Of a stretch of DNA of 16,436 bases, positions 7,297-14,184 are shown piece after piece. Origin of the DNA: Treponema sp. (GTDB lineage: Bacteria > Spirochaetota > Spirochaetia > Treponematales > Breznakiellaceae); contig JAISOQ010000178.1 in the NCBI GenBank assembly GCA_031275515.1, positions 1-16,436 on the forward strand, read 5' to 3'. How positions within the stretch are numbered: position 1 is the first letter of the stretch; every line of letters begins with the position of its first letter. The translations under genes were made by a program, and so were the position numbers. The notes under the pieces are model-generated. The model did no database searches. It saw nothing but the letters and a program-made list of their open reading frames with translations, and was not told the origin of the DNA.

Positions 7297-7584
7297 TAAG
7301 GAATGACCAGAAACATAAAAATTAATGGCCTTTAACGCGCAATTACCGGCATTGCGGACGCCGGTTTTAGACGGCTATCCGGCCACCCGGACCCGCGCCT
7401 TGCCCCGCCGGCATCAGGGCAGCGGCATTTAACAATTTGTCCGCGGATTAGGCCAGCCGGCATGTTGATTTTTATAAATAAACGAAGCATGATGTTCCTG
7501 AACCAGCCCGGCTGGTATATTTTTACATCAGAGAGGTATATAAAATTTCTTTAAAATGCAGACAAAAAGAGCAAAAACCCATAT
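7297..7584. other. Gene-poor spacer before the second poly-C tract
   Basis: No convincing gene is seen. Besides the hairpin at 7345-7368, the stretch holds a palindrome ACCAGCC-C-GGCTGGT (7502-7516) followed by ATATTTTT, which could terminate or bind a regulator. Its right half also matches CCAGCCGG at 7453-7460 in inverted orientation. A weak promoter-like pair TTGATT (7465-7470) and CATGAT (7488-7493) with 17 bases between could drive the downstream acyltransferase. ATG 7556 is the only start codon available upstream of the C run in a frame that could reach it. Confidence 0.45.
7345..7368 (+). terminator. Terminator-like hairpin after the MBOAT-DHHW unit
   Basis: ACCGGC (7345-7350) pairs with GCCGGT (7360-7365) around a 9-base loop, and the stem runs into TTTT (7365-7368). 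It lies about 220 bases after the DHHW stop and 50 after the small ORF, a sensible end for that transcript. The stem is short. Confidence 0.4.
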
Positions 7585-7604
7585 CCCCCCCCCCCCCCCC
7601 CCCC
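7585..7604 (+). repeat. Poly-C tract of 20 residues (candidate phase-variation site 2)
   Basis: Uninterrupted run of 20 C immediately 5' of the PlsC-type acyltransferase. At this length, ATG 7556 leads into the run and then to a stop at 7622-7624. The acyltransferase frame itself is open back through the tract to 7482 but has no ATG, GTG or TTG there. Tract lengths of 19 or 22 would place ATG 7556 in frame with the enzyme. This is the layout of an on/off contingency gene, currently read as off or reduced. The true count needs direct checking. Confidence 0.9.
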
Positions 7605-7640
7605 ATTGGCCTTATCTATCCTGATGTTCCTGACGCCCAC

Positions 7641-8381
7641 ATGTTTCCTCCCAAAAAGGAAATAGATCTTGTTATTGACGAGAATTATCCCTTCCTGGAC
7701 AAATCTTTCGGGTTCAGGCTCAGAAGCGCCCTCCTTTATTTGGGGATATTTGTCATTGTTTTTTCTATATCCCCTATCCGTTTCGGGCTGCGCATCGAGG
7801 GCCGGGATATTCTGAAAAAACACCGTAAGCTCCTGCGTAACGGCGCCCTCACGGTGGCAAACCACATACACCGCTGGGATTTTCTCATCATCCTGCAAGC
7901 CATACGGTACCGGCGTTCTTATTTTCCCGCCTGGGCGGAAAACCTTGAAGGTCCGGACCGGACCCTCATCAGGCTTGCGGGGGGCATACCTGTTCCCCAG
8001 GACATTCATACCATGAGACCTTTCAACCGGGCCTTTGAAGAACTCCATGAAAAGAAAAAGTGGCTCCATGTGTTTCCCGAAGGCAGCAACTGGCACTATT
8101 TTCAGCCCATACGGCCCTTTAAAAAGGGGATGTTTACCCTGGCCTATCGGTACAATATCCCGGTCATTCCTATGGCCTTTTCTTTCCGGGCGCCCGGGGG
8201 GATTTACAAAATTTTCAAAAAGAATTACCCCCTTATTACCCTGCGCATAGGGGAGCCCATTCTGCCGGACCTTTCCAAGTCACGCAGGGAAGCGGCAGCC
8301 CTGCTCAGGGAACAGACCCACCGGAAAATCGTTGAACTTGCGGGAATCACCGATAATCCATATCCCTGTGAGGGTGATTAA
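7641..8381 (+). CDS. PlsC-like 1-acylglycerol-3-phosphate acyltransferase family protein
   Basis: A 246-aa LPLAT-family enzyme that would transfer acyl groups from acyl-ACP or acyl-CoA to a lysophospholipid or related acceptor at the membrane. The catalytic HX4D motif is HIHRWD (His75, Asp80 from ATG 7641). Block II is around GGIPVPQD (114-121), block III is FPEGSNW (145-151), and a late block has IPVIPMAF (173-180). A hydrophobic segment precedes it at about residues 30-45. ATG 7641 has no Shine-Dalgarno, and the open frame continues upstream through the 20-C tract, so the natural start may be ATG 7556 when the tract length allows. The exact acceptor is unknown; phosphatidic acid synthesis is the default for the family. 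Confidence 0.8.
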   Translation: MFPPKKEIDLVIDENYPFLDKSFGFRLRSALLYLGIFVIVFSISPIRFGLRIEGRDILKKHRKLLRNGALTVANHIHRWDFLIILQAIRYRRSYFPAWAENLEGPDRTLIRLAGGIPVPQDIHTMRPFNRAFEELHEKKKWLHVFPEGSNWHYFQPIRPFKKGMFTLAYRYNIPVIPMAFSFRAPGGIYKIFKKNYPLITLRIGEPILPDLSKSRREAAALLREQTHRKIVELAGITDNPYPCEGD

Positions 8382-8397
8382 GGACCTGCGCAGGTCC
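8382..8397. promoter_or_regulatory. 16-bp perfect palindrome after the acyltransferase gene
   Basis: GGACCTGCGCAGGTCC is perfectly self-complementary and begins directly after the TAA stop. No T run follows, so as a terminator it would be poor. As DNA it could be a dimeric regulator site upstream of the TRAP operon, 160 bases before its start codon. Confidence 0.4.
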
Positions 8398-8496
8398 GGG
8401 ATTCGTTATTGGGGGCTGGACAATTCCCATAGCAGCGTAAACAGCTTTTGCGGTATTCTGTAACTGGAGATTTGTAAGTAGAGGCTTCCCAAAACC

Positions 8497-8512
8497 GTGC
8501 GCGTTAGCGCAC
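8497..8512 (+). other. Stem-loop in the leader of the TRAP operon
   Basis: GTGCGC (8497-8502), loop GTTA and GCGCAC (8507-8512) form a perfect 6-bp stem about 45 bases before the binding-protein start. No T tract follows closely, so it is not a clear attenuator. It may stabilise the message or be incidental. No convincing promoter was found in 8398-8556. Confidence 0.3.
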
Positions 8513-8556
8513 AGTCAATTAGTTTTGTGACAGACTCAATATTGAGGAGAAGTATA

Positions 8557-9567
8557 ATGAGAAAAATATTTACCCTGGCGGCCTGCTTTATACTATTAAG
8601 CCTGTTTTTCCCCTGTTTTGCTTCCGCCCAGCGGAAGAGGGTTATAAAACTCGTGTCCCAGGTACCCCAGGACACCCCCTGGGGGAAACTTTTAGATGAC
8701 ATGGCCGCCGAATGGGCCCGGATTACCAACAACGAGGTAGAACTTGATGTCCGGCATAATGTAAAGGCCGGCGAAGCCGACATACTCAGGCAGCTTAACA
8801 GCCGGCAGATTCATGCCGCCATGCTGAGTACCTTCGGCCTTAAATTGATTTCCCCCCAGATAATGGCCTTGAGCTGTCCCTTCCTCATCAGGAACAATGA
8901 AGAATTGGATCTGGTATTGGATAAACTAAAACCGGAATTGGAGGAACAGTTTGACGACAAGGGGTATTTTACCCTGGCCTGGTCTAAAGTCGGCTGGGTG
9001 CGGTTTTTTTCCAAAAGCCCGGTCTATGTTCCCGCCGATTTAAAGCGGCAGCGCCTGGGAACCAGCGAAACCGAACCGGAACTGCTGGACGCTTTCAAGG
9101 CTATGGGGTATCACATGGTGCCGGTGGCCATGAACCAGATCCTGGTCCAGCTTTCGGGCGGGCAGATAGACGCGGTATATCAAAGCCCGGTTAACGCCGG
9201 GGGCTTGCAGATCTTCGGCCTTGCGAAGAATATGGCGTCAATTCAGGTAGCGCCTTTTATGGGCGCCATCATGATGGACCGGAGGGTTTGGCAGCGCATG
9301 ATCCCCGACAAGTATAAAGACGAAATCCTGCGGGTTACCAGGCGCATGGAAGCCAACCTGGACCGTTCCATCCAGGCCCTTGAGGGGCAGGTCATCCAGA
9401 CTATGGTGGATTACGGCCTGGTGATTAACCAGGTAAGCCCCGAACAGGAGCAGCTCTGGTTTGACGACGTTAACCGGGTTATGCCTTCCCTGATAGGAAG
9501 CGTCTTTGACCGGAAAATATACGAGCGTATTGAAGCCTTGCTGAAACCCCGCCGGGAGGGGCGCTGA
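8557..9567 (+). CDS. dctP: TRAP transporter substrate-binding protein (DctP/TatP-like)
   Basis: Periplasmic binding protein of 336 aa feeding the downstream fused permease. It has a signal peptide with an AxA-type cleavage site (FASA|Q). Family landmarks are LVSQVPQDTPWG (32-43), HAAMLSTFGL, LSCPFLI, and QLSGGQIDAVYQSPVNAGGLQIF. The start ATG 8557 is chosen because GAGGAG lies at 8544-8549, seven bases upstream; an in-frame GTG at 8497 lies within a hairpin and lacks the signal. At the place where most DctP proteins have the IRV arginine that grips a carboxylate, this one reads KRQRLGT, so the usual arginine seems missing. That fits the Treponema TatP group as I recall it, which may bind a non-carboxylate or hydrophobic ligand. 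No TPR partner (TatT) is adjacent. Confidence 0.85.
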   Translation: MRKIFTLAACFILLSLFFPCFASAQRKRVIKLVSQVPQDTPWGKLLDDMAAEWARITNNEVELDVRHNVKAGEADILRQLNSRQIHAAMLSTFGLKLISPQIMALSCPFLIRNNEELDLVLDKLKPELEEQFDDKGYFTLAWSKVGWVRFFSKSPVYVPADLKRQRLGTSETEPELLDAFKAMGYHMVPVAMNQILVQLSGGQIDAVYQSPVNAGGLQIFGLAKNMASIQVAPFMGAIMMDRRVWQRMIPDKYKDEILRVTRRMEANLDRSIQALEGQVIQTMVDYGLVINQVSPEQEQLWFDDVNRVMPSLIGSVFDRKIYERIEALLKPRREGR

Positions 9568-9568
9568 T

Positions 9569-11455
9569 ATGGACGAAGCAATAGAAAAAAAGGAAGAGCC
9601 CCGATCCGTAACGCATCCCCTTCTCTGGAAGATTGAGGAGGGGATATGCTATTTTTCCCTTGCCTGCCTTGTCTTTATCCCCCTGGCGGACACGTTTCTC
9701 AGGCACGTTTTTAATTCCCGGTTTCCCGCGGCGCCGCCCCTCATGTCCCATCTGCTTCTGGTACTCGGCCTTCTTTCGGGAATGATAACCACCCGGACAG
9801 GGGATCACCTGTCCATAGGGCTGTTTCAGTTTTTCAATAACAACAAACTGAAGGCGGCGGTAACGGCGGCTTCCGCCCTGGCGGCGGCTTTCCTGGCGGC
9901 GATTTTCGGCTGGTGTTCCGCCTCTTTCATCAGGGTAGGGCTTTATCCCATGCAGATGGCCGGCTTTATACCCGACCGGGTCTTCGCCCTGGTGATGCCC
10001 TTAGGCTATGGGGTCATCGCCTTCCGGTTTGCCCGGCGTTCCGGTCTGCGCGGCAAGGCGCGTATCCTGCCGGTTTTGACCCTGCTCCTGGGGACCTTTT
10101 TTTCCCTGCCGGCTATTTTCAAATTGGCCTGGGGCCTGGACCTGCCGGATTTTGCCTGGGACCTGACGGACGCTTTCCGCAGCCTCGCGGAACTGCTCAG
10201 GACGCCGGTGGTAATCATCCTGGCGCTCCTCGCCCTTATCGGAACCCCCATCTTTGTGATCCTCGGGGGATTTTCCCTCATCCTCCTCCAGAGCAGCTGG
10301 GGCGAAATCGACATCGTGGCAAGCCAGATATACACCGCCTTGACCCAGAACAGCCTTACCGCGATCCCTCTCTTTACCCTCACGGGTTTTATCCTGTCCG
10401 AAAGCAGGGCAGGGGAGCGGCTGGTGGACGCCTTTAAGAGCTTTTTCGGCTGGATTCCCGGAGGCATGATCATTGTTACGGTCATACTCTGCGCATTCTT
10501 CACCTCCTTTACCGGCGCGTCGGGGGTTACTATCCTCGCCCTGGGGGGAATCCTCCTGACCGTCCTCTCGTCATACCCGGAAAAATTCACCATCGGCCTC
10601 CTTACCGCATCGGGCAGCATAGGCCTCCTGTTCCCCCCCAGCCTCCCCATCCTCCTTGTGGGGGCGGCTACCAGAACCAACACCATTCATCTTTTTTTTG
10701 GCGGCTTTCTCCCCGGACTGCTTCTTGTGGCGGCAACCATGATTTTCGGCATCGGCATTTCGGTAAAGAATAAAATCCCCGTAGAACCTTTCAGCCTGAA
10801 AAAAGCAGGGCAGGGGCTTAAAAAATCCTTTTTAGAACTCCTTTTGCCTTTCGTTCTCATTGCCGGATACTTTACCGGCGCCTTTTCCCTTGTTGAGTTA
10901 AGCGCCGTAGCGGCGCTCTACGTTTTTATTACGGAAGTTTTTATCCGCCGGGAAATTACCTTCAAGAACATCTTTGGGGTGTTTACCAGGACTATCCCCA
11001 TCGTGGGGGGCATACTCTCCATCCTCGCCCTTGCCCAGGCCCTGTCCTACTATATCCTGGACAGCCGTATCCCGGCGATCTTCGCCGAATGGATGCAGGA
11101 GACGGTACATTCCAAATGGGCGTTTCTCCTGCTCCTCAACCTCGCCCTCCTCATAACCGGCTGCCTCATAGACATCTTCTCCGCCATTATGATCATTCTG
11201 CCCCTGATTTCCCCCCTGGGAGCGGTCTACGGCATAGATCCGGTACATCTGGGGATCATTTTTCTCATCAACATGGAGGCCGGTTTCCTGACGCCCCCGG
11301 TGGGCCTTAACCTGTTCCTGGCAAGCTACCGTTTCAAAAAATCTTTCGTGGAAACTTCCCGGAACGTGTTTCCCTTCCTCTTCATACAGCTTGCCGTGGT
11401 CCTTATCGTCACCTACATTCCGGCGCTGTCTACGTTCCTTAAAGGTTTCTTTTAA
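9569..11455 (+). CDS. dctM: Fused TRAP transporter permease DctQ-DctM
   Basis: A 628-aa inner-membrane protein combining both TRAP membrane subunits. The N-terminal roughly 170 residues form the small DctQ-like four-helix domain (start of the first helix near FSLACLVFIPLADTFLRHVF). The remainder, from about residue 215, is the large DctM domain that carries sodium-driven transport. DctM landmarks are IPLFTLTGFILSES, GASGVTILALGGILL, GLLFPPSLPILLVGAA and INMEAGFLTPPVGLNLFLA. ATG 9569 overlaps nothing but follows the binding-protein stop by one base, with GGGAGGGG at 9554-9561 as ribosome site, so the two genes form one operon. Fused QM permeases are known in other bacteria and in treponemes. 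Substrate unknown. Confidence 0.93.
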   Translation: MDEAIEKKEEPRSVTHPLLWKIEEGICYFSLACLVFIPLADTFLRHVFNSRFPAAPPLMSHLLLVLGLLSGMITTRTGDHLSIGLFQFFNNNKLKAAVTAASALAAAFLAAIFGWCSASFIRVGLYPMQMAGFIPDRVFALVMPLGYGVIAFRFARRSGLRGKARILPVLTLLLGTFFSLPAIFKLAWGLDLPDFAWDLTDAFRSLAELLRTPVVIILALLALIGTPIFVILGGFSLILLQSSWGEIDIVASQIYTALTQNSLTAIPLFTLTGFILSESRAGERLVDAFKSFFGWIPGGMIIVTVILCAFFTSFTGASGVTILALGGILLTVLSSYPEKFTIGLLTASGSIGLLFPPSLPILLVGAATRTNTIHLFFGGFLPGLLLVAATMIFGIGISVKNKIPVEPFSLKKAGQGLKKSFLELLLPFVLIAGYFTGAFSLVELSAVAALYVFITEVFIRREITFKNIFGVFTRTIPIVGGILSILALAQALSYYILDSRIPAIFAEWMQETVHSKWAFLLLLNLALLITGCLIDIFSAIMIILPLISPLGAVYGIDPVHLGIIFLINMEAGFLTPPVGLNLFLASYRFKKSFVETSRNVFPFLFIQLAVVLIVTYIPALSTFLKGFF

Positions 11456-11513
11456 CCGGAAACATTCCCCGCCGCCGGGAGCCGGGATTGCGGGCGCTCA
11501 AATAAGGAAGCGC

Positions 11514-12152
11514 TCACCCCCGGAGCAGGGCTGTACAAAGACCGGCCCAATCGCCATCGCCGGCGATATTGGCGTACCCCATGCCCGCAGCCGCCGCGCC
11601 GGACCCGTCGGTATCGTAACGGTCGCCCACGACGAGGACCTTGGCGGGATCGCAGGCCAGGCGGGAGGCAATATCCCGGAAGGGGCGGGGAGCGGGTTTT
11701 TGAGCGCCGAAGTCTTCGGGGCCGTAAACCGCCCAGGGCAGGGCGGCGTCAAGGCCTATGGCGGCGAGGCGTTCGGCGGTACGGGGATAATCGGAATAAA
11801 CGGCGAAGGGGAGGGGGCGTCCTGCCGCATTGCCGCCGGAACGGAGGGCCTCAAAAAGCCCCGCTGTTCCTGGCCGGGAACAGTAAAACTCCCTGAGGAC
11901 CCGGATCATACGGGGCATGTATTCTTCCTGATACCAGGATTGAGCGGAAGCGGGGGAACGGCGGGTCAGCCGGGCAAGTTCCCCGAAGAATTCCCGGTAG
12001 TAGGCTTCCGGCGAACCGTAGTCGGAACCGGCAAAACGTTTCCGCGCCTGCCGCTCGGCCCGGACAAGGAAAAGATCTCCCGGTTTTGCGGCGATAAGGC
12101 GAACCGGGAGGCGTTTTGTGTCGTACAAGGTGCCGTCAAAATCAAAGATGAT
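11514..12152 (-). CDS. HAD-superfamily hydrolase (phosphatase-like), start unclear
   Basis: About 212 aa, a HAD phosphatase with a small helical cap. Motif I, IIFDFDGTLYDTK, is encoded at 12114-12152, with both catalytic aspartates. Motif II is FAVYSDYP (Ser), motif III is GAQKPAPRPF (Lys), and motif IV is VLVVGDRYDTDGSGAAAAGM. It would remove phosphate from a small metabolite, identity unknown. The frame has no ATG, GTG or TTG between GH3's stop and motif I. The first usable start codon (TTG 12128) would remove the nucleophile. GTG at 12161-12163 would fit only if the G6 run (12153-12158) had seven G. A sequencing slip, tract variation or an unusual start (ATC) are all possible. It lies 41 bases after the GH3 gene on the same strand, probably co-transcribed. 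Confidence 0.75.
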   Translation of the reverse strand: MIFDFDGTLYDTKRLPVRLIAAKPGDLFLVRAERQARKRFAGSDYGSPEAYYREFFGELARLTRRSPASAQSWYQEEYMPRMIRVLREFYCSRPGTAGLFEALRSGGNAAGRPLPFAVYSDYPRTAERLAAIGLDAALPWAVYGPEDFGAQKPAPRPFRDIASRLACDPAKVLVVGDRYDTDGSGAAAAGMGYANIAGDGDWAGLCTALLRG

Positions 12153-12160
12153 CCCCCCTT

Positions 12161-12202
12161 CACGATTAAAGGCGTCCGGGGAGAATAGCGGCTCACTTCT
12201 TA
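12161..12202 (-). repeat. Imperfect 42-bp inverted repeat around the GH3 gene, arm 1
   Basis: Read on the minus strand, this block starts inside the final GH3 codons (TAAGAAGTGAGCCG...) and ends at TTAATCGTG. It matches 14062-14103 on the plus strand at 38 of 42 positions by hand alignment, with four scattered substitutions and no gaps. It covers the GH3 stop and the GTG that would be the natural HAD start. Confidence 0.8.
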
Positions 12203-13905
12203 ACCTGGTCGTTAAACATCTCCTGCCGCTTGGCGTCCTGCATAAGCAGGTTCAGTTTGAACTGGCCGTCCCGGTAACCTCTTTCGATGCAGGCGGCCTT
12301 GAAGTGTTCAAAAGAATCCCTAACCAAAAGGGACGTATCCGGCGCCTTGATGCGGTTGGACTCCCGCTTGGAAGCGTATTCGGAGTTGTATTCCTTGAGC
12401 TTGGCGTCCACGGCTTTGGTAAGCTCCTCGGCCCGGACCTGGGATACGGTCTGATCGATAAATTCATAGTAAAAACGATAGTTGGACCGTTCGGGATTGG
12501 CAAACCCGGCAAAAAAGTTCAGAGGAAGCCCGAACTCATGACTGCAAGCGCGGATCGCTTCAATGAACTGCCGCTCATGGAGCTTCTCTCCCGTCAGGCT
12601 GATGGTCCCGTTCACCTTTTGGATGAATTTAAGGAGGGGGAATTCGTTGTAGTAACCGGTAATTTCCACCAAATCCGTCATATTGTACCGGTAAAGCCCC
12701 GCGGAAGTAGTCACTATCGGACAGTAGCGTTCGCCTTTTTTGACTTCCCACAGTTGATATATTTTGGGATTCGGATTGTCCAGTTCCGATTCATGGATAA
12801 ACTCAAAATAAGTCTTATGCCCAAAGGAAACAGTGTCCAGGGTGTTGCTTTTCAAAACCAGGCCCGCCTTACATTCCGTGGCGAAATAGCCGAATTCGTG
12901 GAAGAACGTATTCTCCGGGAAGGAATTCCTCACCTTTTCCAGATATACCGAGGTGTTTCCGCACATCCAGACGTTGACGATCTGCATGTTGGGCCAGTAA
13001 TGTTTGGGCAGTACCATACCGTGCCTGACCTTGAGCTGCCTGAGTTCCTCCGCCCGTTTGGGATTCGGTTTAAGGCGGCTTTCAAGAACTTTGCGGATGT
13101 CCTCGGCTATCGGGAACCGGTTACTCAAGGTTCCGTTTTCAATATCGTTTATGTATTCATCGAAAAATTCGTTGGCGTTTACCTGCATTTCCACCAGGGT
13201 ACTCGGATTGGCGGTGATGATCAGGGTTACGTCCTGCTCTATGCCCATACGCATGATGGCGTAATACCGGGCTTTGTAATCGGCGATATGGAAGACATCC
13301 GCCGGCGCCGTATGCAGCACCTTCATAAAATCGGGGATGTCCCGCTGGGATATGCCGGAAATAGAGCCGAAGACCGTCCCGTCGGGGGCGGCCCCTTCTA
13401 TGGCCTTGCCCACAATGGAAAGAGTTTTTCCGTAGAAAACCTTGGGCTTGTTTTGGATCATGCTGTAAAACCAAAACTGATTCGACTTTTTATAAACCTC
13501 CTGGTAATACTGTTCGGTAATGGGGATCCACTTGGGTTCTTTGGTGGTCCCGCTGGTGGTGGCGTACATTTTAGGCTTCCCGGGAAACAGGATGTCCGCT
13601 TCGCCGTTCTTATGCCGCTCCACATAGGGCCGCAGCCTTTCGTAATCGTTAATGGGAACGTGTTTCCGGAATAATTCAAACAATTGTTCCGGCGTACCCG
13701 CTTCCAGAATGGTTTGGAACCCGAATTCTTTGCCGTAAACAGTATCTTTTGCGTTGGCAAGAAAAGCTCTCAATACTTCTTCCTGGGCTTTTTTGGCGTC
13801 CTGGGATTTCTTCCCAAGCTCGGCAAGTCCTTTTTTACCGACAATGGTCAAGGCAAGACGTATGAGCCACCAGCCTTTTACCCTGCGTATCTTTTGTTCT
13901 TTCAA
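12193..13905 (-). CDS. GH3-family acyl-adenylating enzyme
   Basis: A 570-aa member of the GH3 auxin-responsive promoter family within the ANL adenylating superfamily. Plant members join amino acids to jasmonate or auxin; the substrates of bacterial members are unknown to me. The three ATP/AMP motifs are visible: TTSGTTKEPK (116-125), YFATE (340-344) and YRYNMTD (405-411). A C-terminal domain starts around TGEKLHERQF and should rotate during catalysis. The length is typical for the family. The start is TTG 13905, preceded by AAGGAGG (13916-13922 on the plus strand) at 10 bases. It is followed by the HAD gene in the same direction and diverges from the YkgJ-type gene. A 42-bp inverted repeat has one arm covering its last codons. 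Confidence 0.87.
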   Translation of the reverse strand: MKEQKIRRVKGWWLIRLALTIVGKKGLAELGKKSQDAKKAQEEVLRAFLANAKDTVYGKEFGFQTILEAGTPEQLFELFRKHVPINDYERLRPYVERHKNGEADILFPGKPKMYATTSGTTKEPKWIPITEQYYQEVYKKSNQFWFYSMIQNKPKVFYGKTLSIVGKAIEGAAPDGTVFGSISGISQRDIPDFMKVLHTAPADVFHIADYKARYYAIMRMGIEQDVTLIITANPSTLVEMQVNANEFFDEYINDIENGTLSNRFPIAEDIRKVLESRLKPNPKRAEELRQLKVRHGMVLPKHYWPNMQIVNVWMCGNTSVYLEKVRNSFPENTFFHEFGYFATECKAGLVLKSNTLDTVSFGHKTYFEFIHESELDNPNPKIYQLWEVKKGERYCPIVTTSAGLYRYNMTDLVEITGYYNEFPLLKFIQKVNGTISLTGEKLHERQFIEAIRACSHEFGLPLNFFAGFANPERSNYRFYYEFIDQTVSQVRAEELTKAVDAKLKEYNSEYASKRESNRIKAPDTSLLVRDSFEHFKAACIERGYRDGQFKLNLLMQDAKRQEMFNDQVKK

Positions 13906-13974
13906 AGTTGTTTTTCCTCCTTCTTAATTAAATTATGACCGGACATTAATCCATTGTTTTTTTCAGGTATATAT

Positions 13975-14003
13975 ACCATATACCAGCGTTTTGATATTTA
14001 CAA
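13975..14003 (-). promoter_or_regulatory. Candidate promoter for the GH3 gene
   Basis: On the minus strand TTGTAA (14003-13998) and TATGGT (13980-13975) are spaced by 17 bases, about 70 bases before the TTG start. The -10 element overlaps the palindrome GGTATATATACC (13966-13977), which is followed by a direct partial repeat ATATACC, and so may be under operator control. Each element matches consensus at four of six positions. Confidence 0.35.
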
Positions 14004-14006
14004 GGT

Positions 14007-14048
14007 ATCGGGGCTGTCCCAAGACTGAAGTTTCGGGACAGCCCCGAT
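14007..14048. repeat. 14-bp perfect inverted repeat, hairpin between divergent genes
   Basis: ATCGGGGCTGTCCC (14007-14020) and GGGACAGCCCCGAT (14035-14048) are exact reverse complements around a 14-base loop. Because both flanking genes are transcribed away from this point, a terminator has no obvious role here. The GGGGCTGTCCC wording recalls termini of some insertion sequences, so a small transposon relic (MITE-like) is possible. Confidence 0.75.
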
Positions 14049-14061
14049 CTTCTCCGGAAAA

Positions 14062-14103
14062 TAAGAAGTGAGCCGTTTTTCTTCCCGGACGCCCTTAATC
14101 GTG
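14062..14103 (+). repeat. Imperfect 42-bp inverted repeat around the GH3 gene, arm 2
   Basis: Plus-strand counterpart of 12161-12202, 38 of 42 identical, lying in the divergent intergenic region upstream of GH3 beside the 14-bp hairpin. Similarity stops sharply after GTG on the right and before TAAGAAG on the left. No gene is seen in this copy. Confidence 0.8.
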
Positions 14104-14143
14104 CAAAAAACAGAGCCGCCGGGAAAAAAATGAACCGTCTATC

Positions 14144-14172
14144 TTGAAATACCGGAAATCTTGTGGTACTAA
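14144..14172 (+). promoter_or_regulatory. Candidate promoter for the YkgJ-type gene
   Basis: TTGAAA (14144-14149) and TACTAA (14167-14172) are 17 bases apart, with TG one base before the -10. The start point would be near 14179, leaving almost no leader for ATG 14185 and about 38 bases for ATG 14218. Confidence 0.35.
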
Positions 14173-14184
14173 TTATGATAATAA

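Noticed and set aside
4278..7604. The two poly-C runs as the ends of one mobile element
   Set aside because: No similarity was found between the flanks of the two runs, no transposase is present, and both runs have the same orientation.
11494..11513. GCGCT/AGCGC inverted repeat between the convergent TRAP permease and HAD genes as a bidirectional terminator
   Set aside because: Five base pairs, a 10-base loop and no T run on either strand are too weak to call.
11391..12188. Long plus-strand open frames opposite the HAD and GH3 genes (also 12118-13674)
   Set aside because: They are antisense shadows of GC-rich coding sequence; the minus-strand frames carry complete HAD and GH3 motifs.
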